Position numbers and translations under genes: made by a program
Assembly: GCA_016192455.1 (NCBI GenBank)
Contig: JACPUC010000002.1
Span: forward strand, 1-64,000
Origin: Candidatus Tectimicrobiota bacterium
Lineage (GTDB): Bacteria > JACPUC01
DNA: 64,000 bases
Direction: 5' to 3'
Shown: positions 33,495 through 44,811 of the stretch, piece by piece
Layout of the letters: every line of letters begins with the position of its first letter
Numbering within the stretch: position 1 is the first letter of the stretch
The notes under the pieces: generated by a model
Database searches by the model: none
Seen by the model: only the letters and a program-made list of their open reading frames with translations
Told to the model about the DNA's origin: nothing

Positions 33495-33878
33495 ATGATT
33501 GTCGGGGTGGGGGTCGATACGATCGAGATCGCGCGGGTCGCGGCGCTGCTGGAGCGCTACGGGGCGCGTTTCCGCCGCCGGGTCTTCACGGAGGGGGAGC
33601 AGCGTTACTGCGATCGGCGGCGGCGCTTCGCGCAGCACTACGCGGCCCGCTTCGCCGCCAAGGAGGCTCTCCTGAAAGCCCTGGGGATCGGCCTGCGCAT
33701 GGGGGTGCGCTGGCGCGACATCGAGGTCGTCAATCTGCCGGACGGCAAGCCAACGCTGCGCCTGCACGGCCGCACCGCCGAGCGGGCTGCAAAGCTGGGC
33801 ACCCATCGCCTCGAACTGAGCCTGACCCACGCCCAGGAGGTCGCGTCGGCCTTCCTGATCCTTGAAACCCTCGGCTGA
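33495..33878 (+). CDS. acpS: Holo-[acyl-carrier-protein] synthase
   Basis: Transfers the 4'-phosphopantetheine arm from CoA to acyl carrier protein. The 127-residue length is normal. [12 protein letters not shown] holds the Mg-binding Asp, and [13 protein letters not shown] is the second signature. The ATG at 33495 has no clear ribosome site, but the family match starts exactly there. It probably shares the promoter at 33318 with uvrB and uvrC. Confidence 0.92.
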   Translation: MIVGVGVDTIEIARVAALLERYGARFRRRVFTEGEQRYCDRRRRFAQHYAARFAAKEALLKALGIGLRMGVRWRDIEVVNLPDGKPTLRLHGRTAERAAKLGTHRLELSLTHAQEVASAFLILETLG

Positions 33879-33911
33879 GGTCGCGCCGCAAGAACACGAA
33901 AATGAAATAGC

Positions 33912-33966
33912 AACCACTGATGGACGCGGATCGACACGGCTAATTTATCAGTGTTCATCCGTGGTT
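33912..33966. repeat. Imperfect inverted repeat between acpS and uvrB
   Basis: Two 20-base arms (33912-33931 and 33947-33966) are complementary at about 16 positions; the right arm reads ATCAGTGTTCATCCGTGGTT. It is AT-richer than its surroundings. The GTTCATCCGTGGTT word recurs between genes in many environmental genomes, so I take it for a dispersed repeat, possibly a relic of a small transposable element. Confidence 0.45.
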
Positions 33967-33999
33967 CCTCGTGGTTCTTTTTCGATGGGAAGGATCGGC

Positions 34000-35993
<1,994 letters not shown>

Positions 35994-35997
<4 letters not shown>

Positions 35998-37949
35998 CTT
36001 CCGGCGCGACGGCGGAGCTGAAGGAGAAAATCGATCGCCTGCCGATGACGCCGGGGGTCTACTTCATGCTCGACCACGCCGGCAAAGTGCTCTACGTCGG
36101 CAAGGCGGTGAACCTGCGCAGCCGCGTGCGCTCCTACTTCCGCAACGGCGGGGATGGCCGCGTCCACATCCGCTTCCTGGTGCCGAAGGTGGTGGATGTC
36201 CGGGTCATCGCTACGGATACCGAGACGGAGGCGCTCATCCTTGAGAACAACCTCATCAAGGAGCACCGGCCGCGCTACAACGTCATGTTCCGCGACGACA
36301 AGACGTACGTCAGCCTGAAGCTCAACGTGCGCGACCGCTGGCCGCGGCTGACGGTGGTGCGGCGCCATGGCCGCGACGAGCACCTCTACTTCGGCCCCTA
36401 CGCCTCGGCCCAGGCGGTGCGGCAGACGCTGCACGCCATCCAGCGCATCTTCCCCATCCGCTCCTGCACCGACAGCGTCTTCAAGAACCGCACCCGCCCC
36501 TGTCTCTACCACCAGATCGGCCAGTGCGTGGCGCCCTGCGTCGAGGGCTACACGACGGAGGCGGCGTACCGCGAGCTCGTCGAGCAGGTCATCCTCTTCC
36601 TGCGCGGGCGCAGCGAGGATCTCATCGAGGTGCTGCGCCGCCGCATGCAGGACGAGTCCGAGGCGCTGCGCTTCGAGGAGGCGGGGCGAATCCACCGTCG
36701 CATCCAGGCCATCGCGCACACCGTCGAGCGCCAGAAGATCACCTCGCAGGTGCGCGATGATCAGGACATCTACGGCCTCTACCGCGAAGGCGAGGTCATC
36801 GAGTTGCAGTGCCTGACGGTGCGCGGCGGCAAGCTTTTGGGCGGCAGGAACCGCAGCTTCAGTGGCCAGCTCCTGCCGAGCGAGGAGCTGCTGAGCTCCT
36901 ACCTGAACCAGAGCTACGCCGCCGAAGGGGTCATCCCTCCCGAAATCCTCGTGCCGCTGGAGCTGGAGGACGCGGCGACGTTGGGGGCACTCTTGAGCGA
37001 GCGCAGCGGCCGGCGCGTCGTCATCCTGCGACCGCAGCGCGGCGAGAAGCGGCAGCTCGTCGACATGGCCTGCCGCAACGCCCGGGTGGCCTTCGAGCAG
37101 CGCCAGGTGAAGGCGGGGGACGATGCGGCCACCCTCGCCCAGGTGCAGAGCAAGCTCCACCTCCGCGCCCTCCCCCGCAAGATCGAGTGCTTCGACATCT
37201 CGAACATCCAGGGGACGAACGCGGTCGGCTCGATGGTGCGCTTCGTCAACGGCGCGCCGGACAAGAAGGGCTACCGCACCTACCGCGTACGCACCGTCGA
37301 GGGGGCGAACGATTTCGCCATGATGGCGGAGGTGCTGGGAAGGCGCTACCGGCGGGCGCTCGAGGAGGACGATCTGCCCGATCTCCTCCTCGTCGACGGC
37401 GGCAAGGGGCAGCTCGGCATGGCCGTCGAGGTGATGCGTCAGCTCGGGATCAGCAGCGTCGATCTCGCTGGTATCGCCAAGAGCCGCCTGCGGGAGGGGG
37501 TGATCGCCGGCCGGCGCGAACGCTCCGAGGAGCGCATTTTCTTGGTCGGGCGCGTCAACCCCGTCACCTTCAACCCCAACTCCTCGGCGCTCTTCCTGCT
37601 GCAGCGCGTGCGCGACGAGGCGCACCGCTTCGCCATCACCGCCCACCGCAAGCTGCGCCGGCGCCAGTCCCTCACCTCGGCTCTCGAGGAGATTCCCGGC
37701 ATCGGCGCGAAGCGCAAGCAGGCGCTGCTGCGCGCCTTCGGCAGCCTGCGCGGCGTGACGGCGGCGACGATCGAGCAGCTCGCCGCCGTTCCCGGCATGA
37801 CGAGCGCCCTGTCCGAGGAGGTGCACCGCTCCCTGGCGCCCCTCAGCCCTGCCGCCGCGGCGGCGCCTCTCCCTGCCGCGGCGACTCCTCCCGCCGAGAC
37901 GCCGTCGGCTGAGCGCCTTCCTGCCGCGGCGCCTGGGGCGACAGGCTGA
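35994..37949 (+). CDS. uvrC: UvrABC system protein C with Ala/Pro-rich tail
   Basis: Makes both incisions in nucleotide excision repair. The 651-residue protein begins at a GTG overlapping the uvrB stop (GTGA). It has the GIY-YIG domain ([26 protein letters not shown]), cysteines of the Fe-S site ([23 protein letters not shown]), a UVR motif, the RNase H-like domain ([26 protein letters not shown]) and tandem helix-hairpin-helix motifs. About 35 low-complexity Ala/Pro residues follow. They lie in the stretch antisense to the end of the next gene. Confidence 0.97.
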
Positions 37950-40530
37950 TCGTGCCCCGCTCGCCGTCCACCTCGAGGGGATCGCCGTTGCGCAGCAGTT
38001 CCGTTGCGCGCCGCACGCCGACGACCATCGGCAGGCCTAGCTCGCGCGCCATGATCGCCCCGTGGCTCAGCAGGCCGCCGGCCTCGGCAACCACGGCGGC
38101 CACGTGGGCAAAGTAGGGTGTCCAGCTTGGGTCGATGTGCGGTGCCACCAGCACGTCTCCGGGCCGCACCTCCTCGAGCTCGTCCCAGCGCCGGACCACC
38201 CGCGCCACGCCGCCGCGCCGCCCGCGGCTGACGCCGATGCCGGAGAGACGGGCGCCGGCCGCGGAATTCAGCAGGCTCGTCCGCGGCTCGGCGCCGCTTT
38301 CGCCCGCGCCTGGTGTGGCTGCGGCCGCGCCCTCGGGACGGATGAAGTAGGGCGGTCGGCGGGCGCTCGCCGTGGCGAAGGCCACGCGTCGGGCGGCGAT
38401 GGTCGCCGCGAGCTCCGGCGCCGCCTGGCTGGCGAGTCCGGATGCGGCGTGCAGCGCCTCGGCTTCGTCGAGGTGCAGGAAGAAGACGTCGTCAGGCTGC
38501 CGCAGGGCACCGCGGGCGACGAGTCCGCGCCCCAGATCGAGGAGGTCCTGCCGCAGGAGGTCGAGGCGCCGGTCGAGGGCGGCGCGCAGGTCTTCACGCA
38601 GGGCGAGGTAGCGCCGCGTCCACCCCAAGAGGCGGCGGAACAGCCAGGCGAGCAGGGCGCGTTTCGGCCAGGGGGCCTGCTCGCAGAGGCGCCGCTCGAC
38701 GAGCCGCGCGACGGGCGCGCCGCCGCCCGCCGTCTGACCCGCGGGCGTCTTCCTCTCGCCCCGCAGCGCCCGCAGGGAATTGACGGTCTCCCAGAGGAGG
38801 GCCGGCTGCTCGTGCCAGCGAGGTTGCGCCAAGTCGCGGTGGGGGGAGCGGCTCCCGTGGCGGGCCAGGTAGTCCTCCACGGCCGTTGCGAGCACAGGCT
38901 TTGACTCCGGCGGCGGTGCGCTGGGCGACCCCGGCGTCGCGCCAAGCGCAGGCAAGGTTCGTCCGGCGCTGTCGGCGACGAGATCAAGGAGGCCGGCGAG
39001 GTCGCGGTTGGCGCGCAGGGTGGCGTGCTCCGGCAGGCGTTCGATGAGGGCCAGGACGAGGGCGGCATCGCCGAGGCGGCTGGTGAGCGCCTTCAGGACC
39101 CAGGTGGCGAGCATGGCATGGAGGTACGCCCATTGGCTTACCTCTTGCAGCGTTGCGATGGTTTCGATGCGCGCCTCGATTCCCGCCGCGCCGCGACGCG
39201 CCTCGCGGACCGCCCGTTGCAGCCGGCGCGTGCGCTCGGTGTCGGCGCTCAGCCAGCTTCGGATGCGGCGATGGGCGGTAAGGAAGCGGGCGTAGGGCTG
39301 GAGGAGCTGCAGGAGCGCGAGGCCGAGGCCGGCCCGCAGCAGGCTCCCCCACGGCGGCCTTGGCGGGTGCGGCCTCGCTGGGCCGGTTGTCGTGGCGGCG
39401 GCGGCCTGGGGGGATGGCATGATGCCCCGCACCTCGTCCAGTTCGAGCAGCGGGAAGAAGCCGCGGCGCACCTCGGCGATGAGGCGGCAGTCGAGGTAGA
39501 GGTAGTGGTCGAAGACGCGCAGCGCCGGGCGGCGCGACAGACGCCGCAGGCCGAGGAGGCGCAGCGCCGTGGGGAAGGTGAAGCGCGGCGCCAGGCGGTC
39601 GACGATGATCGAGGCGGTCAGCGGCGTCATCGGCTCGTCCCATAATTCCTCGCAGAGGGCGCGCGACCAGACGCCGCGCAGCGCGGCAGGCGGGGGGGGC
39701 GCCGGCCGCGGTGACCCCGCCGCGGCGGCCTGCAGCGCCAGGGGGGAGAGGTCAGCCGTGATGGGACGCGCCTGCAGGAACCAGAAGAGGCGGCTGTCGA
39801 AGGCCCACTCGATATCCTGTGGGCGGCCGAAGGAGGCTTCCACGTCGAGGCAGCGGCGCAGGAAGGTCCGGAAGCGGGCTGCGGAGCCGGGCGGGCGGGA
39901 GGCGGCGAGCAGGCGCGCGAGGCGCCGCGCCCCTGGCGCGTGCAGCGCCTGGTGCGCGACGGCGGTGCGCTGGGGAAGACCGCGCCCGGAGGTCACGCTG
40001 CTCTCGCTCTCCGCCGACCACTCGGCCAGGAGCAGGGAGCCGGCGCTGACCACCGCCTCTGGCGTCGTTCGCGTGAAGACCACCCCGGCGGCGATGGCGG
40101 CGATCATTGGCTGCACGAGGACGGCGCCGGGCGCGGCGTCATGCCATGGCGGCGGCGCGGCGGGCTGCTGCATGGCGGTGAGGCAGGCGATGATCGCCCG
40201 CGGCACCTCGGCGGCGGAGACATGGAGGTAGGTCTGGAACTCGCCCGCGTGGCTGGCATGGGGAGCGTCCTCGAGGCGGGACGACGAGCGCACCGCGAAG
40301 GTCCCGTCGCCATGCCGCGCCAGGAACCGCTGCAGCATGGGAAGCGCAGCGCAGGCCGCCTCGATCTCCTCCGGCGTGAACTTGGCCTGCTCCGCTCCGG
40401 ACTGCATGACTACCAGCGTCGGCGGCACCAAGAATCCCGCCGCGGCGAGGCGCGCCAAGGCCGCCGCCTTGTTCCCGGCGCTGCGGCGCTGCTCCGAGCC
40501 GAGCGCTCTCAGCGGGATAACGTGCCACAT
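37843..40530 (-). CDS. PEP synthase/rifampin-phosphotransferase-like dikinase
   Basis: Multi-domain phosphotransferase of 895 residues. An N-terminal ATP-grasp domain (about 1-320; GNKAAALARL, FAVRSSSRLEDAPHASHAGEF) is followed by a long Arg/Leu-rich helical substrate domain and a C-terminal mobile His domain with GGLLSHGAIMARELGLP, His823 being the phosphate carrier. There is no PEP-binding TIM barrel. Rifampin phosphotransferases have this same three-part order, a similar size and a His near 825, so antibiotic or other small-molecule phosphorylation is possible; the substrate is unproven. The ATG at 40530 is the first start consistent with the family. The last 36 codons overlap the end of uvrC. 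Confidence 0.8.
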   Translation of the reverse strand: MWHVIPLRALGSEQRRSAGNKAAALARLAAAGFLVPPTLVVMQSGAEQAKFTPEEIEAACAALPMLQRFLARHGDGTFAVRSSSRLEDAPHASHAGEFQTYLHVSAAEVPRAIIACLTAMQQPAAPPPWHDAAPGAVLVQPMIAAIAAGVVFTRTTPEAVVSAGSLLLAEWSAESESSVTSGRGLPQRTAVAHQALHAPGARRLARLLAASRPPGSAARFRTFLRRCLDVEASFGRPQDIEWAFDSRLFWFLQARPITADLSPLALQAAAAGSPRPAPPPPAALRGVWSRALCEELWDEPMTPLTASIIVDRLAPRFTFPTALRLLGLRRLSRRPALRVFDHYLYLDCRLIAEVRRGFFPLLELDEVRGIMPSPQAAAATTTGPARPHPPRPPWGSLLRAGLGLALLQLLQPYARFLTAHRRIRSWLSADTERTRRLQRAVREARRGAAGIEARIETIATLQEVSQWAYLHAMLATWVLKALTSRLGDAALVLALIERLPEHATLRANRDLAGLLDLVADSAGRTLPALGATPGSPSAPPPESKPVLATAVEDYLARHGSRSPHRDLAQPRWHEQPALLWETVNSLRALRGERKTPAGQTAGGGAPVARLVERRLCEQAPWPKRALLAWLFRRLLGWTRRYLALREDLRAALDRRLDLLRQDLLDLGRGLVARGALRQPDDVFFLHLDEAEALHAASGLASQAAPELAATIAARRVAFATASARRPPYFIRPEGAAAATPGAGESGAEPRTSLLNSAAGARLSGIGVSRGRRGGVARVVRRWDELEEVRPGDVLVAPHIDPSWTPYFAHVAAVVAEAGGLLSHGAIMARELGLPMVVGVRRATELLRNGDPLEVDGERGTISLSPQAPRQEGAQPTASRREESPRQGEAPPRRQG

Positions 40531-40735
40531 GACGACACCGAGTGGGGAAAGCAGGCGCTCCCCTGGAGCACCCCGGCGTGGAGCGCAAGGGTGCGCCTCA
40601 CATCGCGGCGCTGCGTCCTCCATGGTACACCAACCGCCGAGCCAGAGGCAGCCCGTGGGCTCGGCTGCAACGACAAAAGCTCCAGGCCGCACCCGACCTG
40701 GAGCTCTTGGAGGAAGACCTGCTGTTGGAGGCCCG

Positions 40736-41200
40736 TTAGAGCTTCTTGATCTCCGCGATCAGCTCGTTGTTCTCGGGGATTCCCTTCTCCCAAACCTTGC
40801 TGAAGCGGATCGTGCCCGCCTTGTCGATAAGGAAGCAGGCTCGCTTCGAGAAGCCCTTCTCGTTGAAGACGCCGAAGGTCTGCGCGGCCTTGCCGTGCGG
40901 GTAGAAGTCCGACAGCATGGGGAAGGAGATGCCTCCCAGCTTCTCGGCGAACACCTTGTTGCTGAAGACGCTGTCACAACTGATACTCACGACCTGAGTA
41001 TTGAGCTCTTCGAAGCGCTTGCGGTCGGCCTCGAAGTTCTTCAGCTCATTCTCTCACCCAGGTGTGAAGGCGAGGGGGTAGAAAGCGACGAGGACATTCT
41101 TCTTGCCGCGGTACTCAGCCAGCGAGTGGTTCTTGCCGAACTCGATCGCAAGCTCGACCGAGGGGGCTTTGGTACCGGGCTGTAAGGGTTGATCAGCCAT
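40736..41200 (-). CDS. Selenocysteine peroxiredoxin (in-frame TGA at 41054-41056)
   Basis: Thiol/selenol peroxidase of the AhpC/TSA-BCP-AhpE type, 154 residues. The frame from the ATG at 41200 (AAGGAGG 7 bases upstream) gives PGTKAPSVELAIEFG, then FYPLAFTPG, an in-frame TGA at codon 49, then ENELKNFEADR. The TGA falls exactly on the peroxidatic cysteine of the FTPxC motif, so it is read as Sec49. Downstream, SISCDSVFSNKVFAEKLGG, FPMLSDFYPHG and ACFLIDKAGTIRF are normal, and the Cys of SISCDS or ACFLID may resolve. A 9-bp hairpin follows the TGA. Cytoplasmic peroxide detoxification is the expected role. A naive call yields only residues after GTG 40990. Confidence 0.9.
41008..41036 (-). promoter_or_regulatory. 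Candidate bacterial SECIS hairpin of the selenoperoxiredoxin
   Basis: On the minus strand, starting 17 bases after the TGA, CTTCGAGGC pairs with GCTTCGAAG (nine pairs, one G-U) around an 11-base loop beginning CG. Its distance from the UGA and a G among the first two loop bases fit the bacterial SECIS pattern recognised by SelB. Confidence 0.6.
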
Positions 41201-41535
41201 AGCGAGCCTCCTTTACAGCGGATCATCGGACGGGCGCGCGGAATGCGCCCTGCTTCGACTGGAGAGGTAATGCGTCATCAGTATGGTGCAAGGGAGCGGG
41301 ACGCGCAACGCCTCTTTGTGGAGCATCCCGTGCAGAGTGGCGGGGCTGCGCGGCGGGCTTCCGCGCGGACGGGCTCGGCATGGGGGGCGCGCGGAGGCAG
41401 ACTGGAGCGCACCGCAAGAAGGGCTCCCAGAACCCCTCGCCGCGCGCTATAACCCTCGTGAGGGGGTCAGGAAGACGCTACCTACGGCGGTGGAGCGAGC
41501 TGCTCGTCGCGCAAGCCACTGCCCTGGATGTCTCG

Positions 41536-42309
41536 ATGGAACGTTCTGCTGAGTGCCCGGAGACCTTGCTCGAGGAGGAGCCGGCGGGGCTGCTCGATCG
41601 GGCTGCCATCGCGCGCCAGGTAGGCCAGCCGTGGGAGCGCGAGAGCGGCGTCGGCCGCGCCCTCGAGGAGGCCATGGAGGCGGTGGCGCGCAGCCTGGCG
41701 CCGCGCAGCTTAAGCGCCTGCTTCCCGCTGGCCGTGGGCGCGCCTCCCCAACCGGGAGGGCCCGCCGGCATCTGGATCGGCTCTCGGTGGTTCGAGGCGC
41801 CGTACCTTGCCCGCCGCCTGGCGCCGTTGGCGCCGCCGCGCGTCGCGCTCTTCTGCGTCACCCTGGGGTCGGCCTGCGACGCGCTCATCAGCGGCCTCGG
41901 CCGGCGCGGCGCCGTCGCCGAGGCGTACTTCGCCGATTGCGTGGCCTCGGCGGCGATCTCCACCTTGACGAACCGCGTGCATGAACGGCTGCAGGGAGCG
42001 GCGGGGGCGCGCCGCACCTTCCGGTTGAGTCCCGGCATCATGGCGCGCAGCGGCTCCGGGGTGGCCTACGACCGTGAGCACTGGCCGCTCGCGGCGCAGG
42101 CGATGTTCGCGCAGCTCCTCTCCCTGGACCGTCTCGGCGTGCGGCTGGACCAGACGTACTGGACCCTGCAGCCGAGCAAGACGACGACCGCCCTGGTGCC
42201 GCTCTGCCCGCTGCCCTCCGCCGCGTCCGGCGGCTCGTCGGGGCGCGGCCGTTCTCGACGCGGCCCTTCGAGACGTGCCGAGTCGCCTCCGGACGACTCT
42301 AGGGCATGA
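41536..42309 (+). CDS. Stand-alone methionine-synthase activation-domain-like protein
   Basis: Resembles the SAM-binding reactivation domain of cobalamin-dependent methionine synthase, here as a separate protein of about 257 residues. FCVTLGSACDALISGL, AYFADCVASAAISTLTNRVHERL, then RLSPGI with HWPLAAQAMFAQLLSLDRLGVRLDQTYWTLQPSKTTTALVPL match that domain's helices and the SAM-contacting RxSPG. The last 35 residues are low-complexity. Stand-alone copies are thought to reactivate corrinoid enzymes or methionine synthases lacking the domain; that role is an inference. The start is uncertain because the frame is open to 41380. Confidence 0.7.
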   Translation: MERSAECPETLLEEEPAGLLDRAAIARQVGQPWERESGVGRALEEAMEAVARSLAPRSLSACFPLAVGAPPQPGGPAGIWIGSRWFEAPYLARRLAPLAPPRVALFCVTLGSACDALISGLGRRGAVAEAYFADCVASAAISTLTNRVHERLQGAAGARRTFRLSPGIMARSGSGVAYDREHWPLAAQAMFAQLLSLDRLGVRLDQTYWTLQPSKTTTALVPLCPLPSAASGGSSGRGRSRRGPSRRAESPPDDSRA

Positions 42310-42545
42310 GTGGGGGTTCGCGTCGAAGCGCCGGCCGGGGGCGAGGCAGGGTCCGGGTTCAGGGCATCAGCGGCGACGGTGAGTCGGCGTAGGGCGGTGT
42401 GGAGGGTGGCGGCGGCGCGCTGGGGTACCAGGACATTCCCTGTGTCAAGGGGGGAGGGGGTGGAATAGCGGCCAGGGCGCCGTGCTGGCGGTGCGGCGCG
42501 GAGGAAGGCGGACGACGGGGGGCGGCCGGCCCGTGCGGCGGGTAC
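42310..42545. other. Convergent spacer
   Basis: 236 GC-rich bases between converging genes. I see no gene, no hairpin with a T-run and no repeat. Confidence 0.4.
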
Positions 42546-43400
42546 CTACATCTCCAGCGCCAGTCGGTTCAGCGAGCGCGCCACGTTCTGGAAGCAGCGC
42601 GAGGCGGCGCTCTGCGGGAACAGCTCGGTGACCGGGCGCTGCGCGCAGACGGCCTGCACGACGCGCTCATCCAGCACGACATGACCTGCGTAGGTGAGCT
42701 TCACATCGAGGAAGCGATTGGTGACGGCCTGCAGGCGCTTGAAGATTTCCGCCGCCTCGGCGGCGCTCTTGACGCAATTGATGACGAGGATGAAGCTGTG
42801 CCTGGCGTGACGCAGGGAGAGCACCTTGATCACCGCATAGGCATCGGTCATCGAGGTCGGCTCCGGCGTCAGCACCACCAGGACATCATCGGCCATGAGG
42901 TTGAAGAAGACCACGTTGGAGGAAATGCCCGCGGAGGTATCGAGGAGGAGGAGGTCGTAGGTGCTGGCGAAGGACGAGATCTCTTCGAGCACGGTGGTGC
43001 GATCTTCGGGGCTGAGGCGCGTCAGCTCCTCGATCCCCGAGGCCGCCGGAATAATGGAGGAGCCTCCCGGTCCCGGGACGATGATCTCCCCCATCTCGCG
43101 CTCGCCCTCCAGCACGTGCTGCAGCGTGTAGCGCGGCGCCAGGCCGAGCAACACGTCGAGGTTGGCGAGGCCCAGGTCGGCGTCGAGCACGAGCACCTTC
43201 CGACCCGCCTTGGCGTAGAGGGCAGCCAGGTTGATGACGAGGTTGGATTTCCCCACGCCCCCCTTGCCGCTCGTGACGGAGATCACCCGAACCTGGGTCT
43301 TCGGCACGCCGGGGCGGTGTGCCTCCTCTCTGGTGAGGAGCGTCCGCTCCGGCGTGCCGATCGCCGTTAGTTGTTGCTCGTCGCCATCCCATGCGCCCAT
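42546..43400 (-). CDS. MinD/FlhG-family ATPase
   Basis: Deviant-Walker ParA/MinD ATPase of 284 residues. SVTSGKGGVGKSNLVINLA is the P-loop, LVLDADLGLANLDVLLGL the switch I region and LLLLDTSAGISSNVVFF the switch II region. The pattern is that of FlhG/YlxH, which sets flagellar number and place, but no flagellar genes are nearby. No C-terminal amphipathic membrane helix is obvious, unlike true MinD. AGAAGGGA precedes the ATG. The GGDEF gene lies 44 bases upstream on the same strand, so a surface or motility switch unit is possible. Confidence 0.85.
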   Translation of the reverse strand: MGAWDGDEQQLTAIGTPERTLLTREEAHRPGVPKTQVRVISVTSGKGGVGKSNLVINLAALYAKAGRKVLVLDADLGLANLDVLLGLAPRYTLQHVLEGEREMGEIIVPGPGGSSIIPAASGIEELTRLSPEDRTTVLEEISSFASTYDLLLLDTSAGISSNVVFFNLMADDVLVVLTPEPTSMTDAYAVIKVLSLRHARHSFILVINCVKSAAEAAEIFKRLQAVTNRFLDVKLTYAGHVVLDERVVQAVCAQRPVTELFPQSAASRCFQNVARSLNRLALEM

Positions 43401-43444
43401 CTTGCATCCCTTCTCTATGGCTGGTCGTTCACGCGCTTTTGTCG

Positions 43445-44353
43445 TTACTGCGAGACCAAGAGCTCCTTTTCGTGAGACGTGATCTGCATCCGCCCCGCCT
43501 TGGCGCCATCCGCGAAGCAGCTCACCCGATTGCGCCCTGCGCGCTTGGCGGCGTAGAGGGCGACATCGGCACGCTCGATGAGCTCCTGCTCGCCGAGCCC
43601 GTCGTCGAAGCGATGGGTGGAGACGCCGAAGCTCGCCGTCACGTTCAGGCGCAGGTCGCGGAACGTGAACACGCTGCTGCTGATGCAGCGTCGCATGCGT
43701 TCAGCAAGGACCCGCGCCTGCGCCGAGTTGGCGTCGGGAAGGATGAGCCCGAACTCCTCCCCGCCGTAACGGGTGAGGGTGTCGGTCTCGCGCATGGTGG
43801 CCAGCATCAGCCGCGCCACGTGGCGCAGCACGGCGTCGCCGGTGAGATGCCCGTAGGTGTCATTCACCTGCTTGAAATGGTCGAGGTCGATGATGGCGAC
43901 GGAGCAGGGCTCCTTCACCCGACGGACGCGCTTGAACTCCCGACCCAGCACGTCGAGGAAGTAGGTGCGATTGCGCAGACCGGTGAGGCCATCGGTCATG
44001 GAGAACTCGCACAGCCGGTTGATGAGGTGCTGGAGATCCTCCGCGCTGCGTGGCAGCGACGGGCGCCCTACCCCCGGCGTGCCGGCGCCGTGCAGGTTCT
44101 GCTCGAGCTGGGCGACAATGCGGATGGCCTCGTGGAGGTCGAGGCCAGCCGCGTCGATGAGGCCGGCGCGCTGGTCCTCGATCTCCTCGCCGCGCGGGCT
44201 CGCCAGGGGACGCAGTGGCGCCTCGAGGGGATGATCCTCCGCACCTCTCCCCCGACGCTCGCCGCTGACGATCGTCATCCTCCTGCGGGCGTCTCGGGGT
44301 AGCCTGACGGCGCGCGTGCGTTTTTGATCCTCGAGTTTCTTCACCGGCAGCAT
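43445..44353 (-). CDS. Diguanylate cyclase (GGDEF domain)
   Basis: Synthesises cyclic di-GMP from two GTP. The 302-residue protein has an N-terminal region of about 125 residues without a recognised sensor, then a GGDEF domain: DGLTGLRNRTYF, IDLDHFKQVNDTYGHLTGDAVL, the active-site loop YGGEEFGLILP (GGEEF, functional) and an upstream RETD matching the RxxD inhibitory site, so product feedback is likely. No EAL domain or signal peptide. I chose the ATG at 44353 because GAGGG lies 5 bases before it. Confidence 0.9.
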   Translation of the reverse strand: MLPVKKLEDQKRTRAVRLPRDARRRMTIVSGERRGRGAEDHPLEAPLRPLASPRGEEIEDQRAGLIDAAGLDLHEAIRIVAQLEQNLHGAGTPGVGRPSLPRSAEDLQHLINRLCEFSMTDGLTGLRNRTYFLDVLGREFKRVRRVKEPCSVAIIDLDHFKQVNDTYGHLTGDAVLRHVARLMLATMRETDTLTRYGGEEFGLILPDANSAQARVLAERMRRCISSSVFTFRDLRLNVTASFGVSTHRFDDGLGEQELIERADVALYAAKRAGRNRVSCFADGAKAGRMQITSHEKELLVSQ

Positions 44354-44365
44354 CCTTGCCCTCAT

Positions 44366-44811
44366 GCGTCGCGGCAGCGCTGGTGGCTCGACCAGCCGCT
44401 GATTGAAGAGGTGTTCCGCATCCCCCGCTCCTTGGGGTCCCGGAAGTGCACTCTTCTTATCGACAGATGCGGCGGAATCTTAAGATTGAGATGCGCCGGC
44501 GCGGCCGGGGCCGGGGAAAAAACAGCGGCAAGCAGGGCGGGATGTATATTGAGTGGGTGGGCCGTCCCCCGCCCGGCGCGTCCGAGGCGGTGCGAGGCTT
44601 CGGGACGCGGGTTCTGCGCCCGGCCCCGGGGGAGGGCTGGCCGCTGGGCGCTCCTCCCTGCCTCTGCCGGCGCGGTAGACGGCTGCTCCCCAGTGGAGAC
44701 CGCCCCCGGAAGAGCGGCAGCGCCCGGCGCGAGGCGCGGGGGATCGCCACCCTACGACGTTCGCCGTTGGCGTTGATCCGCAGTGTAGCCAAGGAAGACA
44801 GGAGGAAACGT
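44366..44811. other. Divergent intergenic region
   Basis: About 445 bases between the GGDEF and SDR genes. A frame contiguous with the SDR passes through but is Arg/Gly/Pro-rich and unconvincing. A TATATT at 44545 has no good -35. Nothing else is supportable. Confidence 0.35.
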
